A DNA stretch of 54,036 bases, taken from the NCBI GenBank assembly GCA_946611195.1, contig CAMODB010000006.1, forward strand, positions 1 through 54,036, written 5' to 3'. The notes beneath the pieces are model-generated. The model did not search any database. It worked only from the letters and a program-made list of their open reading frames with translations, and was not told the origin of the DNA. Numbering within the stretch: the first letter of the stretch is position 1; each line of letters starts with the position of its first letter. The position numbers and the translations under genes are program-made. The stretch is from an uncultured Bacillota bacterium (GTDB lineage Bacteria; Bacillota_I; Bacilli_A; ML615J-28; CAG-313). This document shows, piece after piece, positions 39,623-53,430 of this stretch.

Positions 39623-40717
39623 TTATCTAAATCTTCCTTGTAACCAACTTGGAACTTTAGTTTCTTTATTTTCTTCTTCAATTTTATCAGTTTTATTATC
39701 GTTATAATTAGGATTTTGATTAGGCATTGCATCACGATTAATTGATTCTTTAACGTGATTTTTCGTTTTATCAAAACCTGTTGCGATAACATTAACGATT
39801 AATTCACCATTAAGTTCTAAATTGATACCAGTTGATTGTTTGATATTTAAATCTGATGAAGATGCATTTCTGATTTCTTTAACTACATCTTCTACTTCTT
39901 TCATTGTGATTTCTTGATCTGATGTGATTTGGATTATCGCATCTGTAGCACCATTAATATCTATTTCAAGTAATGGTGATTGAATAGCTCTACGAGCTGC
40001 TTCAATAGCACGATTAGGTCCTGATGCAATACCAATACCCATTAAGGCTGTACCATTATCTTTTAAGATACTCTTAACATCCGCAAAGTCGACATTAATA
40101 ATACCTGGTAAATTGATAATATCGGAAATACCTTGAACAGCTCTTTTTAATACATTATCTACTTCGCTGAAAGCTTCTAGATAAGTAGTATTAGTACCAA
40201 TAATTTCTAATAATTTATCATTAGGTATTACGATTAAAGAATCGACATAAGGCTTCATTTCTTCAATTCCTTGAAGAGCTTGTTGCATCCGACGATTACC
40301 TTCAAATCCAAATGGTTTAGTTACAATACCAACGACAACAGCACCAGTATCTTTAGCGCATTGAGCAATGATTGGAGCAGCACCTGTTCCGGTTCCACCA
40401 CCCATACCGGTAGTTATGAAGACCATATCAGCACCTGATAAAGCTTCTTTTATTTCATCGATATTTTCATAAGCAGCATCTTTTCCCACACTTGGATCGC
40501 CACCAACACCTAAACCTTTAGTAAGTTTACGGCCAATTTGAATTCTTTTTTCGGCTTTGGATAAACGGAGTACTTGTGCATCAGTATTAATAACAATATA
40601 TTCTACACCTTTAATATCAGATTCAATCATACGATTTACGGCATTACCACCGCCACCACCAACACCAACTACTTTAATACTTGGTCTGGCTGAAAACATT
40701 TCATTATGATCATCCAT
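39623..40717 (-). CDS. ftsZ: Cell division protein FtsZ
   Basis: [25 protein letters not shown] tubulin signature. Confidence 0.98.
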   Translation of the reverse strand: MDDHNEMFSARPSIKVVGVGGGGGNAVNRMIESDIKGVEYIVINTDAQVLRLSKAEKRIQIGRKLTKGLGVGGDPSVGKDAAYENIDEIKEALSGADMVFITTGMGGGTGTGAAPIIAQCAKDTGAVVVGIVTKPFGFEGNRRMQQALQGIEEMKPYVDSLIVIPNDKLLEIIGTNTTYLEAFSEVDNVLKRAVQGISDIINLPGIINVDFADVKSILKDNGTALMGIGIASGPNRAIEAARRAIQSPLLEIDINGATDAIIQITSDQEITMKEVEDVVKEIRNASSSDLNIKQSTGINLELNGELIVNVIATGFDKTKNHVKESINRDAMPNQNPNYNDNKTDKIEEENKETKVPSWLQGRFR

Positions 40718-40737
40718 TAAATATTACTCCCTTCTAT

Positions 40738-41946
40738 CTATTCTAATTCTAATTTACCTACTCTAATTACATCCCTTGCAATCATTAATTCTTCATTAGT
40801 AGGAACTACTAATACTTTGATTTTTGAATTAGGTGTACTTAATTCTAATTGTTCACCTTTAATCTTATTCTTTTCAAGATCAATTTCTACACCTAAAGCT
40901 TCTTTAATACGGTTATAAACACCTTCACGCATTTCAGGTGATTTTTCACCAATACCAGCAGTAAAGATTATCGCATCACAGCCGCCCATGTAAACGAAAT
41001 ATTGACCAATATAATCTGCAATACTCTTTTCTTGCATACTTAAGATTAAATGTGCTTTGTGATCTCCTGCGGCTTCAAGAGCTCTTACTTCTCTTGCATC
41101 ACTATGTCCAGTAAAGCCATAGAAACCACTCTTTTTATTTAAAATAGTTACGATTTCATCAGCACTCTTTCCTTCATGATTAGAAATGTATTGAACAACT
41201 GCCGGATCAATACGTCCACTTCTTGTTCCCATTACTAAACCATCAAGAGGAGTTAAACCCATTGAAGTATCAACTACTTTACCATATTTGATGGCTGCAA
41301 GTGAAGCACCATTACCAATATGACAAGTAATTAATCTTAATTTTTCTAATGGTTTACCTAACATCTTAGCTGCTTCCATTGATACATATTTATGACTTGT
41401 ACCATGGAAACCATATTTACGAAGACTATATTTTTCATACCATTCATATGGCATTGCATACATAAATGATTCTTCAGGCATTGTTAAATGGAAAGATGTA
41501 TCGAAGACACCAACATTAACAACCCCAGGTAAAGCCTTCATGAAAGCACGAATACCAGTTAAATTAGCAGGATTATGAAGAGGTCCTAAATCACAAACTG
41601 ATTCGACAACCGCAATAGATTCATCATTCATTACTACTGAATCACTATATTTTTCACCGCAGTGGAGAATACGATGTCCAACCCCTTTGATTTCTTTTAA
41701 GTCTTTGACAATTCCTTTTTCAATTAAATCATTAAGTAATTTTTGAACAGCATCACCATGGTTTTTAACTTCACCAACAATTTTAGTTTCTTTCTTACCA
41801 TTAAATTTAATTGTATAAATTGGTTCATCTTGACCAATCTTTTCAAAGATACCTTCTGTGATAACTTCTTCTTTTTGTTTTGTCATTTCTAGTAGTTGAA
41901 ATTTTAATGAAGAACTACCAGCATTAACAGACATAATCTTGCTCAT
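40738..41946 (-). CDS. ackA: Acetate kinase
   Basis: MSVNAGSSSLKFQLLEM; GVFDTSFH; HIGNGASLAA; TAGIGEKSPEMRE. Confidence 0.98.
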   Translation of the reverse strand: MSKIMSVNAGSSSLKFQLLEMTKQKEEVITEGIFEKIGQDEPIYTIKFNGKKETKIVGEVKNHGDAVQKLLNDLIEKGIVKDLKEIKGVGHRILHCGEKYSDSVVMNDESIAVVESVCDLGPLHNPANLTGIRAFMKALPGVVNVGVFDTSFHLTMPEESFMYAMPYEWYEKYSLRKYGFHGTSHKYVSMEAAKMLGKPLEKLRLITCHIGNGASLAAIKYGKVVDTSMGLTPLDGLVMGTRSGRIDPAVVQYISNHEGKSADEIVTILNKKSGFYGFTGHSDAREVRALEAAGDHKAHLILSMQEKSIADYIGQYFVYMGGCDAIIFTAGIGEKSPEMREGVYNRIKEALGVEIDLEKNKIKGEQLELSTPNSKIKVLVVPTNEELMIARDVIRVGKLELE

Positions 41947-42027
41947 AACATTATTCCTCCAATGTTTACTTCTTTATAATTATACCACAAAAGTAAAAAT
42001 TTTACCAACGATATAATTAGAATTTTT

Positions 42028-44059
<2,032 letters not shown>

Positions 44060-44128
44060 TTATTATAATTAATTATACTAAAAAACAAAGATTTTTTCTA
44101 GTTAAAAACATATTATTATAAAATAAAA

Positions 44129-44162
44129 ACTCTTAAAGAATATATATAAATCCTTTAAGAGT
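44129..44162 (-). terminator. Terminator after pgi
   Basis: ACTCTTAAAG ... CTTTAAGAGT hairpin. Confidence 0.75.
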
Positions 44163-44176
44163 CTATAATTTTTTAT

Positions 44177-45493
44177 TTATTTTTTAAGAAGAGCTTTTCT
44201 TAATTCTTCATAACCTGGTTTATTAAGTAAGGCAAACATATTCTTTTTATATGATTCTACACCTGGTTGATTAAATGGGTTAATACCACTCATATAACAA
44301 GTTATACCACAACTAAACATAAAGAAATATAATAAATAACCTAAATTATATTCATCAATTTTATCAACTTCAATTACTAAATTAGGAACGCCTCCATCAA
44401 CATGAGCTAAGATTGTTCCTTCCATAGCCATCTTGGATACATAATCAAGATTAACACCTTCTAGATAATTTAAGCCATCTAAATCAACTTCTTCTTTAGC
44501 CATCTTCATATCACTATTAGGTTGTTTAATATTAAGAACTGTTTCAAACATTAAACGACTACCTTCTTGAACAAATTGACCCATAGAATGTAAATCAGTG
44601 GAATAAATTAAACTAGCTGGATAAATTCCTTTGTTTTCTTTTCCTTCTGATTCACCATATAATTGTTTCCACCATTCAGCTAGATATGCTAATTTAGGTT
44701 CAAAACTTACTAATATTTCAATTCCTTTTTTAGTACCTAATAAATGACGATAACATGCATATTGAAGGAAAGGACTATTCTTAAAATCTAAACTTAAGGC
44801 ATCATTTCTTGAATCTATTGACCCTTTCATTAATTGATCAATATCAAAGCCTGCTGCCGCAATAGGAAGTAAACCAACCGCTGTAAACCAAGAATAACGA
44901 CCACCAATATCATCAGGAACAATAAAGGTTTCATATCCTTCCGAATTAGCTAAAGTTCTTAAAGCACCTTTTTGTTTATCTGTTGTTGCGTAAATACGTT
45001 TACTTGCTTCAGCTTTACCTACTTTTTTGATTAATAATTCTTTTAATAATCTAAAAGCAATCGCTGGTTCGGTAGTAGTACCTGATTTAGAAATAACATT
45101 TAAAGAGAAAGATTTATTTTCAAGATATTTTAATAATTCTACCATGTATGATGCGGATAAATTGTTTCCCGCAAAAATAATTTCTAAATCTTTTCCCTTT
45201 TTAAAATAAGGTTTTAAAGCTTCAATGACCGCTTTAGCTCCAAGATAAGAACCACCAATACCAATCACAACTAAAACCTCAGAATCATTTCTAATTTTTT
45301 GAGCTGCTTTTTTGATACGATCATATTCTTCTTTATCATAATTAATTGGATAATCAATCCAACCTAAGAAATCATTACCTAATCCATTTTTGTTAACTAA
45401 AGTTTTATAACTCTCAATTGCTTTTTCTTCTTCTAATTTTAATTCAGCTTGATTTACAAATTTAAGAATATTTTGATTATTTATTTTTAACAT
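44177..45493 (-). CDS. pgi: Glucose-6-phosphate isomerase
   Basis: VIGIGGSYLGAKA; SKSGTTTEPAIAFR. Confidence 0.97.
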   Translation of the reverse strand: MLKINNQNILKFVNQAELKLEEEKAIESYKTLVNKNGLGNDFLGWIDYPINYDKEEYDRIKKAAQKIRNDSEVLVVIGIGGSYLGAKAVIEALKPYFKKGKDLEIIFAGNNLSASYMVELLKYLENKSFSLNVISKSGTTTEPAIAFRLLKELLIKKVGKAEASKRIYATTDKQKGALRTLANSEGYETFIVPDDIGGRYSWFTAVGLLPIAAAGFDIDQLMKGSIDSRNDALSLDFKNSPFLQYACYRHLLGTKKGIEILVSFEPKLAYLAEWWKQLYGESEGKENKGIYPASLIYSTDLHSMGQFVQEGSRLMFETVLNIKQPNSDMKMAKEEVDLDGLNYLEGVNLDYVSKMAMEGTILAHVDGGVPNLVIEVDKIDEYNLGYLLYFFMFSCGITCYMSGINPFNQPGVESYKKNMFALLNKPGYEELRKALLKK

Positions 45494-45495
45494 AA

Positions 45496-47178
45496 TTATT
45501 TGATATTATTAACTATTGTTAATAATTCCTTTCTTAATTTTTCAATAAATTCTTGAGCATCTTTTTTATTCTTACCACAGATTGCGATATAGATTTTTAA
45601 TTTAGGTTCAGTTCCTGATGGTCGAAGGGCAAAATAGCCACCATCAGAGAATATATATCTTAGAACTAAAGATTTAGGTAAAGTAATCGGTTCTAATTTT
45701 TCATTTTCTTTGGCGACACTCTTATCATAATCTTCAATTCTAATTATTTTTTTGCCAGCCATTTCTTTAAAATCACTATTTTGGAAATGTGCCATAATGC
45801 GTTTAATCTTTTCGCTTCCTTCAAGGCCTGCTAACGCAATATTTTCTACATCTTCAAGGTAATAACCATATTCTTCATAAATTTCATCTAAAACATTAAC
45901 GAGAGTTTTACCTCTTTCTTTATAATAAGATGCGACTTCACAAAGAAGTAAGGTAGCTTGGAAAGAATCTTTATCACGTACAAATGGGGAAACTACACAT
46001 CCATAACTTTCTTCATAACCAAAGAAGAATGATTTATTTGTTCCTTCGAGTAAAGCTGCTTGTTCACCAATATATTTAAAGCCTGTTAAAGTTTGAACTA
46101 GTGTTAAATTATGTTTTTCACAAATAGCTTTTGCGATATTAGAAGTAACAATCGTATTATAAACATAAGAATTCTTATCATGTTTTTTATTTAATGCTAA
46201 ATAATTAAGGAGAATAGCTCCCGTTTGATTACCTGTTAATAATTGATATTCACCATTATTATCTTTAGCAGCAATACCCATTCTATCAGCATCAGGATCA
46301 GTTGCGATTAAGATATCCGCATCAATTTCTTTACCAAGTTTTAAAGATAATTCAAAAGCACTAGGTTCTTCCGGATTTGGTAATTTTAAAGTTGAAAATT
46401 CACTATCAGCTACCATTTGTTCTTTAACTGGATAAACATATTTATAGCCACAATCTTTAAGTAAATGTTCCATATGAACAAGTCCTGTACCATGTAGTGG
46501 TGTATAAACAATCTTAATATTGTCTTTTTTAACATCATTTACCGCAATGGATTTTACTTGACTTAAATATTTATCATCTATTTCTTTATCAATAATTTTG
46601 ATTTCCGCATTTTTCGAACCTTGAATATTAAACATGTCTTTAACATTTTCAATTTCTTTGGTTACCATATCAGCATATTCAGGGATTAATTGACAACCAG
46701 CATCATCATATACTTTATAACCATTATATTGAGGTGGATTATGGCTTGCGGTAATCATAATACCGCCAACACATTTAAGACTTCTTACCGCAAAACTTAA
46801 TTCTGGGGTTGGACGAAGATCTGAGAATAGATATACTTTCATACCAAAGCTAGATAATACTTCTGCACTGGCTCTCGCAAATTCTTTACTCTTTCTTCGA
46901 CAATCATAGGCGATAGCTACACCTCTTTCTAACGCATCAGGATAACGTTTAACCATATAATTAAAGAATCCTAAAGTTGTCTTCTTAACGATGTAGATGT
47001 TCATTCTATTTGTTCCAACGCCAATAATGCCTCTTAGACCAGCTGTACCAAAAGAGATATCGGCACCAAAAGCATCATAAAGAGCTTTTTCATCCATTGA
47101 ATCTAATTCTTTTTTTAAACTAGGTTCAAGGTTTGCTTGTTTCCATTCATCAATTTTTAATTGTATTTTTTTATCCAT
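45496..47178 (-). CDS. Phosphoglucomutase/phosphomannomutase
   Basis: FGTAGLRGIIGVG; ITASHNPPQYNGYK; DPDADRMG. Confidence 0.96.
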   Translation of the reverse strand: MDKKIQLKIDEWKQANLEPSLKKELDSMDEKALYDAFGADISFGTAGLRGIIGVGTNRMNIYIVKKTTLGFFNYMVKRYPDALERGVAIAYDCRRKSKEFARASAEVLSSFGMKVYLFSDLRPTPELSFAVRSLKCVGGIMITASHNPPQYNGYKVYDDAGCQLIPEYADMVTKEIENVKDMFNIQGSKNAEIKIIDKEIDDKYLSQVKSIAVNDVKKDNIKIVYTPLHGTGLVHMEHLLKDCGYKYVYPVKEQMVADSEFSTLKLPNPEEPSAFELSLKLGKEIDADILIATDPDADRMGIAAKDNNGEYQLLTGNQTGAILLNYLALNKKHDKNSYVYNTIVTSNIAKAICEKHNLTLVQTLTGFKYIGEQAALLEGTNKSFFFGYEESYGCVVSPFVRDKDSFQATLLLCEVASYYKERGKTLVNVLDEIYEEYGYYLEDVENIALAGLEGSEKIKRIMAHFQNSDFKEMAGKKIIRIEDYDKSVAKENEKLEPITLPKSLVLRYIFSDGGYFALRPSGTEPKLKIYIAICGKNKKDAQEFIEKLRKELLTIVNNIK

Positions 47179-48057
47179 TTACTTATCCTCTCCATATTTA
47201 TCAATAAAATTACAATAAGCTCCTAACATTCCACCATCATTTTGGAATTTAGCAGGAATGATATCTAATGTATCTTGGAAACCTTCTACCAAGAAATAAT
47301 CAGAATAGGCATTAACTTCTTTACCAAAACCAACTCTGGCAGAAATACCACCACCAATAATTATTGCTTCAGGATTAAAGATATATACTAAGTTAGCAAT
47401 ACCACGACCTAAATTTTGATAAAATTCACTAATTACGATGGAAGCTACTGGATTACCTTGATCATATAAATCAAAAACTTCTTTTCCGTCTTTAACATCT
47501 AAACCACGTAATTTAGCAGCTTTAACTAAAGCTGTAATGGATGCCATATCTTCCCAACGAATACCATTGATAAGCATTCTACCAATTTCACCCGCATTAT
47601 AATTATTACCACGCCATACTTGATTATTAACAACGATAGCGCCACCAATACCTGTTCCGACTGTCATAACAAGATATGTTTTATATTTCATGCCAGCACC
47701 CATTTTACATTCGCATGCCGCAAAAGAATTTACATCATTATCTGCTACTAAATCAAGATCTAGTTCTTTTTTAAATAATTCTTTAAAATTCCAATCACCA
47801 AATTCTGGAATACTATAGGGTGGAGTAATCATTATTCCTTTGTCATAATCAATACTTCCAGCACAAGAGATACCAACACCTTTAATATTAGGATATTCTT
47901 TTTTAACCTTTTTAGCGTACATCAAAAGTCTTTGTGTCACATCTTGATGACCTTGTTTATAATTAGTTGGAAAACTATCTTTATAAATAATTTTTCCATC
48001 TTCTACTACCCCATATTTAATATTGGTACCACCAATATCAAAACATAATACTTGCAT
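47179..48057 (-). CDS. ROK-family glucokinase-like protein
   Basis: LCFDIGGTNIKYGVV; GTGIGGAIVVN; sits with pgi/pgm. Confidence 0.92.
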   Translation of the reverse strand: MQVLCFDIGGTNIKYGVVEDGKIIYKDSFPTNYKQGHQDVTQRLLMYAKKVKKEYPNIKGVGISCAGSIDYDKGIMITPPYSIPEFGDWNFKELFKKELDLDLVADNDVNSFAACECKMGAGMKYKTYLVMTVGTGIGGAIVVNNQVWRGNNYNAGEIGRMLINGIRWEDMASITALVKAAKLRGLDVKDGKEVFDLYDQGNPVASIVISEFYQNLGRGIANLVYIFNPEAIIIGGGISARVGFGKEVNAYSDYFLVEGFQDTLDIIPAKFQNDGGMLGAYCNFIDKYGEDK

Positions 48058-48066
48058 AAAAACTCC

Positions 48067-51000
48067 TTATAATGTTTTTAAGTCTTCCACCACAATTTGG
48101 TTTTGACTATTTTTTTCATTTAATCTAACACTACCGAATAATTCAACCATAGTATTTTCTTCTATATTTTGAACTTTTTGATAGGCGATTGGGAAAATAA
48201 CACATTCAACTTGACTAGTATTATCTGTTAAAATAAAACGAGCCATATTTTCACTTTTCTTTGTCTTCATATTTTTTAATTTTTCTACTTTTCCCATTGT
48301 ATGAATTTGCATATTAAGTTTAATATCTTTTAATCTTACAAGTCCTTTTTCTTCATATAGACCAGCATATTGAACAAAGAAATTATATTTTATATTGAGA
48401 CCAATCGCTTCTTTTTCTCTTTCACTTAAGGTTGTAAATGAATATTCATCTTGAGGATATTCAATTTCTCTTAAGCCTGGTAGATCACTATAATCAGCCA
48501 TATCAATATGGGTTTTAGCTGTTTCAATTAAGGCCTTTTTTGTTAAGCCAAAGATATCTAAAGCCCCACTATAAATAATATTAGTTATAACAGATAGAGA
48601 TAAAAAGTTTTTCGTTCTTTCAATGAAATCCTTATAAGATTTAAAACGACCTTTTTCTCTTTCCTTTATTATTTCTTTTATTTTAACATTACCTAAACCT
48701 TTAATACCATTTAAAGGATACACTATTCCTCCTTGAACAGGAAGGAAACGATCTAAACTATAATTAATATCTGGTGGGAAAACAGTAATATTACATTTTA
48801 AACATTCTTTATAATATTCATTGACATCTTTATCACTACCAAGAACTGATGAATAAAGAACCCCTAAATAATAATTTGGATAATAATATTTTAAATAAGC
48901 TGTTTGATAAGCTAATTTTGCGTAAGCAACACTATGAGCTTTATTGAAACCATAATCTGCAAATTTAACAATATAATCATATATCTTTTGCGCATCGCTT
49001 TCTAAATAACCATTTCTTACTGATGAAGAAACAAATTTAGTTCTTTCTTCTTCTAATACTTCTTTTTTCTTTTTAGCTACTGCTCGTCTTAAGACATCAG
49101 CTTTACCTAAACTGTATCCCGCAAATGTTGTTGCAATAAGCATAATTTGTTCTTGATATACAATTGTTCCATAAGTATCTTTTAAGATTTCTTTTAAAAT
49201 AGGATGCGGATATTCGACTTGTTCTTTTCCAAATTTACGATCAATAAAATGATTAATTTCATCCATTGGTCCAGGTCGATATAGAGCTATTGCGCTAACA
49301 AGATCTGAGAAGGAAGAAATATTCATTCTTTTTAAAACACTAATCATCCCCTCTGATTCTAATTGGAAGACACCTAAAACATTTCCATTGGCTAACATTT
49401 TATAAACTCGTGGATCATTTTCATCTTTAGGTAATTTAAATAAGGGATTATCATGGTGAATTAAATTGATTGTCGCAGCAATATTTGTTAAATTCTTTAG
49501 GGCCAATAAATCCATCTTAAGTAAGCCTAATTCTTCTAAATCAGGGGCTTCAAGTTGTGTTTGTAAGATATTATCAACACTTAAATCTAAAGCTGTATAA
49601 TTAGTTAAATCATTTTTTGTAATTAAGATACCAGCTGTATGAGTTGATTTATTGCTTGGTAAATTGTAGATAAGACATGCTGCTTTAAGTAGATTTGCAA
49701 TATCATCATAACTTGCAATTAATTGTTTAATCTTTTCATTTTTTTCTATTATTTCTGGCAAACTAATTTCGCTATTTAAACCTAATTCATAATCGACATA
49801 TTTTAATACTTCTTTTAAATGACTATCGTTTATTTTATAAACACGAGCTGTATTACCAATGGCACTTCTCACTTGGAAAGTTTGGAAAGTACAAATATGA
49901 GCAACCCGATTAATACCATATTTTTGACTAATATAATCGATTACTTGACCTCTTTTATCATTTTGAAAGTCGATATCAATATCCGGCATGGTTATCCGTT
50001 CTTTATTTAAGAATCTTTCAAATAACAAATTATATTTAATTGGGTCAATATCTGTGATGCCAAGACTGAAGGCGACTAAGCTTGCACCAGCCGAACCACG
50101 CCCAGGACCAACCATGATTTGGTTTTTCTTAGCATATTTAACATAATCATAAACGATTAAGAAATAATCATTAAAGCCCATTTCATTAATGGTATTTAAT
50201 TCATAATCAAGGCGTTTTAGATATATATTAGGATTAACTCTTTCCATAGTGGAAAGTCTTTTCTTTAAACCAAAATGAGCTAATTCATATAAATATCTTC
50301 TCGCATCTAATCCTTCTTGATATTGGGGAACTAAATAACCTTCAAAGCCAATATCTACTTGGCATTTATCACTTATTTCTTTCGTGTTATTTATTAATTC
50401 TGGACAAGATCGATATAAGAATTCCATTTCTTGATTCGATTTGAAATAAGCTTCTTTTTCTTCATCATTTAATTTTACTTCTGTAGCGTTATTAGCTAAA
50501 CTTCTTAAGACACGATATCCTTCTAAATCAGTTTCTTCTAAATAATAAATTGGCGTTACCGCAACCATTTTTTTACCAAGTTTTTTATAAAAATCATAGG
50601 TCGCATTTAAAGAGAAATGAGCATTAAGACCAATATAAAAATCTTGATAAATATTATTAATTTTATTTAAATGATCAATTATTAATTGATTACGATTTGG
50701 TAAATAATTATTAATTGTTCTTTCGACACCATAGCTTACCGCAAGAACGCCATCTGAATTATTTTGTAAATCAGCTAATGTTAAAGGACTATTCTTCGTT
50801 TTTAATAAAGTAGATAATCGCAAAAGATTTTGATAACCTATTTTATTTTTTGCGTAAACAAGTAGCGTAAATATTGTATTATTAAATTGATAATCTAATT
50901 TTAGACCAAAGATAAATTTAATGTTTTCTTTTTTACAAGCTTTATAGAGTTTTAAATATGCATGAGTAGTATTATCATCTGTTACCGCAAGACTATTCAA

Positions 51001-51096
51001 ACCATATTCTTTACATTTCTCTATTAATTTATCAATGTGGCATGTACTATGCAACATTGAATATTCACTAAATACATATAATGGTGTATAATTCAT
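48067..51096 (-). CDS. dnaE: DNA polymerase III alpha subunit, DnaE type
   Basis: VGPGRGSAGASLVAF; PDIDIDFQNDKRGQVIDY; GPMDEINHFIDRK; YQEQIM. Confidence 0.96.
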   Translation of the reverse strand: MNYTPLYVFSEYSMLHSTCHIDKLIEKCKEYGLNSLAVTDDNTTHAYLKLYKACKKENIKFIFGLKLDYQFNNTIFTLLVYAKNKIGYQNLLRLSTLLKTKNSPLTLADLQNNSDGVLAVSYGVERTINNYLPNRNQLIIDHLNKINNIYQDFYIGLNAHFSLNATYDFYKKLGKKMVAVTPIYYLEETDLEGYRVLRSLANNATEVKLNDEEKEAYFKSNQEMEFLYRSCPELINNTKEISDKCQVDIGFEGYLVPQYQEGLDARRYLYELAHFGLKKRLSTMERVNPNIYLKRLDYELNTINEMGFNDYFLIVYDYVKYAKKNQIMVGPGRGSAGASLVAFSLGITDIDPIKYNLLFERFLNKERITMPDIDIDFQNDKRGQVIDYISQKYGINRVAHICTFQTFQVRSAIGNTARVYKINDSHLKEVLKYVDYELGLNSEISLPEIIEKNEKIKQLIASYDDIANLLKAACLIYNLPSNKSTHTAGILITKNDLTNYTALDLSVDNILQTQLEAPDLEELGLLKMDLLALKNLTNIAATINLIHHDNPLFKLPKDENDPRVYKMLANGNVLGVFQLESEGMISVLKRMNISSFSDLVSAIALYRPGPMDEINHFIDRKFGKEQVEYPHPILKEILKDTYGTIVYQEQIMLIATTFAGYSLGKADVLRRAVAKKKKEVLEEERTKFVSSSVRNGYLESDAQKIYDYIVKFADYGFNKAHSVAYAKLAYQTAYLKYYYPNYYLGVLYSSVLGSDKDVNEYYKECLKCNITVFPPDINYSLDRFLPVQGGIVYPLNGIKGLGNVKIKEIIKEREKGRFKSYKDFIERTKNFLSLSVITNIIYSGALDIFGLTKKALIETAKTHIDMADYSDLPGLREIEYPQDEYSFTTLSEREKEAIGLNIKYNFFVQYAGLYEEKGLVRLKDIKLNMQIHTMGKVEKLKNMKTKKSENMARFILTDNTSQVECVIFPIAYQKVQNIEENTMVELFGSVRLNEKNSQNQIVVEDLKTL

Positions 51097-51172
51097 GCCT
51101 AGTCCTCCACTTATATTATACTAAATTTTGTTTTAATTGTTATAAAATAAGATAGTTATTTTTTATAAAAAG

Positions 51173-51219
51173 AAAAGTATTTTAGAAACTTTATTTTTTT
51201 AAAGTCCTAAAATACTTTT
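51173..51219 (-). terminator. Terminator downstream of the surface-protein gene
   Basis: AAAAGTATTTTAG ... CTAAAATACTTTT. Confidence 0.8.
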
Positions 51220-51222
51220 TCT

Positions 51223-53430
51223 TTAAATTTGTTGCCGTTTTTTCTTTTTTAATTTTATAATTAAGAAGATTAAACCAATGAATAATAACAGGATGGAAAC
51301 TAATAACATGATATAAAAAAGACTTAAATTATCTTCAATTGTGTAATATGATAAAACACTTTTTTCATTGATATCAAGGACTTTAATATCTTCTTTTTGT
51401 TTTGGTAAATCGACCTTAACTTTTGCTTCATCAACATAATTTGCATGATAATTAAATTTAATATCAATATTTTCTTCATGATCAGCATCATAATGTAAAA
51501 CTTCTTTTTCGATCTTATTATTGCCTTCATCCATAAAGATCATTGATAAGACTACATCACCATTGATTTTTATTTTCGTATCAGATGTGATTAAATAATT
51601 ATCTTGATTATTCCTAAGAATAAAATATTTAAAATTTCTTTGGACATCATTTAATTTTAAATCGATTTCTAAATCGTTTGTACCTAGTATTCTCTTAGTT
51701 TCATAACTATAATCAGCACAATTAACACAGACAGTAATCAATTTATCGATTAATATTTTTCTTTCTCTTATGCCATCATCATAAAGTAGATAATCAATAT
51801 GATATGTATAAGTGCCACGATTTAAAGTATTAAATATAATCATTAATTCATTCTTATTGATTTTGATGTTGTCGTAAAGTGAACCATTGATAAATAATTT
51901 AATTTGATCGATATTCATTTCTTTATCAAGATATAGATTATAACTAAAAGGTTTATTAAGACCCACTAAATAATCATAATTTAAATTATGATCTTGATGA
52001 CTATTTTCATAGGTTTTTTTAACTATTAAATGATATTTCTCACTATGTTTTTGACAATCTTTAACATAAATATCGTATTCGCCTTCTTGATCAAGAATCG
52101 TACCATTATATATTATTTTTTCATTTAAGATAGCTGTGCCAAAAAAATATAAATGATAACCCACAGGATAAATTCCATTATTAACAAAATTAGTATATTT
52201 ATCGATAATGATTTTCTTCATTATATTGAAACTATATCCATCACTAAATTTTATTTGATATGTTGCGTCATACTCCCCATGAATTGTTTTACTAAAGAAA
52301 GGATCAATATCTAATAGCGAAACATAAGTTAAAGAAAAATAAGATGAAACTTTAATATTATCACAATTATCATATTCTAAATAATCTTTGTTACAATATT
52401 TGTTTTCTACTTTATCAATGGAATATTCTCTTAAAGAAATAAAACAAACATCATTATTATTTTTTAAATATAATTTACAAACTCCTTCATCAACAAAGGA
52501 TGAAACAATATTCATTATGAATAATTCTTTAATTAATTTATTATCTAAATAAAGATTACCATTATTTTTATTCATCAATAAAAAGGAATCATTTTTATAA
52601 TTTGCCAGTAATATCATATTTTGTTCATTATTTAAAGAATAATTAACCATAATAAAATCTAGAGTAAAATTATAATAATTAGCTTTATCATTATCTTTTA
52701 ATGATAAAAGAAGGGTATCATTATAAATTAATAAATCTATAAATTCTCCTTCATTAAAATAACGAATATCTAAATAATTAAAATCGATATCAGATTTAAG
52801 TAAGACAATTTTGTTTTCATCAATATTACCATTATTACTTATTTCATATAAAAGATTATTAAATTTATCAATACCATTCTTCTTTAAAATTACATAATAA
52901 CATTCATTATAATATTTAATATTTTCAATTTCTTCAATTCCATCCCCATTATAATAATAATTACTGATTTTATTTAAATTATTATCATACATAAGTATTA
53001 GACCATCATTATGGATTTGTCCACAAATTGTGAGATCTTTTTCTTTACTAAAAGTATTTACTTTATCTATTTCTAAATTAATTTCTTTTTTTAATTCAAA
53101 TTTTTTTAAATCAAATTGATAAATTTTATAATTAGTTGTTTTAATTAATAAATATAAATTATCTAAATCAATAAGAGCTTTTAAATCTTTGATTTCTTCT
53201 TTTATTTCCATTAAATAGCTACTATAAGAATTATCATAATATAATTTATTATTTTTTAGACCTATTATTGCGGCATCAAGAGGATAAACTTCATCATAAT
53301 TATTGATGATTCTTTTTTCATTAATGATTTTTATTTCACTATTTTCATCTGCCGCAAAATTATTCTTATTGAAATTAATAAACGTAAAGATAAGAAATAA
53401 AAGAATCATTATATATATAAATTTTTTCAT
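51223..53430 (-). CDS. Uncharacterised exported protein with signal peptide and C-terminal TM anchor
   Basis: Start MKKFIYIMILLFLIFTFINF at 53430; C-terminal LFYIMLLVSILLLFIGLIFLIIKLKKKKRQQI; TAATG overlap with upstream gene. Confidence 0.75.
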   Translation of the reverse strand: MKKFIYIMILLFLIFTFINFNKNNFAADENSEIKIINEKRIINNYDEVYPLDAAIIGLKNNKLYYDNSYSSYLMEIKEEIKDLKALIDLDNLYLLIKTTNYKIYQFDLKKFELKKEINLEIDKVNTFSKEKDLTICGQIHNDGLILMYDNNLNKISNYYYNGDGIEEIENIKYYNECYYVILKKNGIDKFNNLLYEISNNGNIDENKIVLLKSDIDFNYLDIRYFNEGEFIDLLIYNDTLLLSLKDNDKANYYNFTLDFIMVNYSLNNEQNMILLANYKNDSFLLMNKNNGNLYLDNKLIKELFIMNIVSSFVDEGVCKLYLKNNNDVCFISLREYSIDKVENKYCNKDYLEYDNCDNIKVSSYFSLTYVSLLDIDPFFSKTIHGEYDATYQIKFSDGYSFNIMKKIIIDKYTNFVNNGIYPVGYHLYFFGTAILNEKIIYNGTILDQEGEYDIYVKDCQKHSEKYHLIVKKTYENSHQDHNLNYDYLVGLNKPFSYNLYLDKEMNIDQIKLFINGSLYDNIKINKNELMIIFNTLNRGTYTYHIDYLLYDDGIRERKILIDKLITVCVNCADYSYETKRILGTNDLEIDLKLNDVQRNFKYFILRNNQDNYLITSDTKIKINGDVVLSMIFMDEGNNKIEKEVLHYDADHEENIDIKFNYHANYVDEAKVKVDLPKQKEDIKVLDINEKSVLSYYTIEDNLSLFYIMLLVSILLLFIGLIFLIIKLKKKKRQQI

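Noticed and set aside
39565-39792. 75-aa minus-strand ORF at the ftsZ 3' end
   Set aside because: Out-of-frame with ftsZ and runs through its terminator
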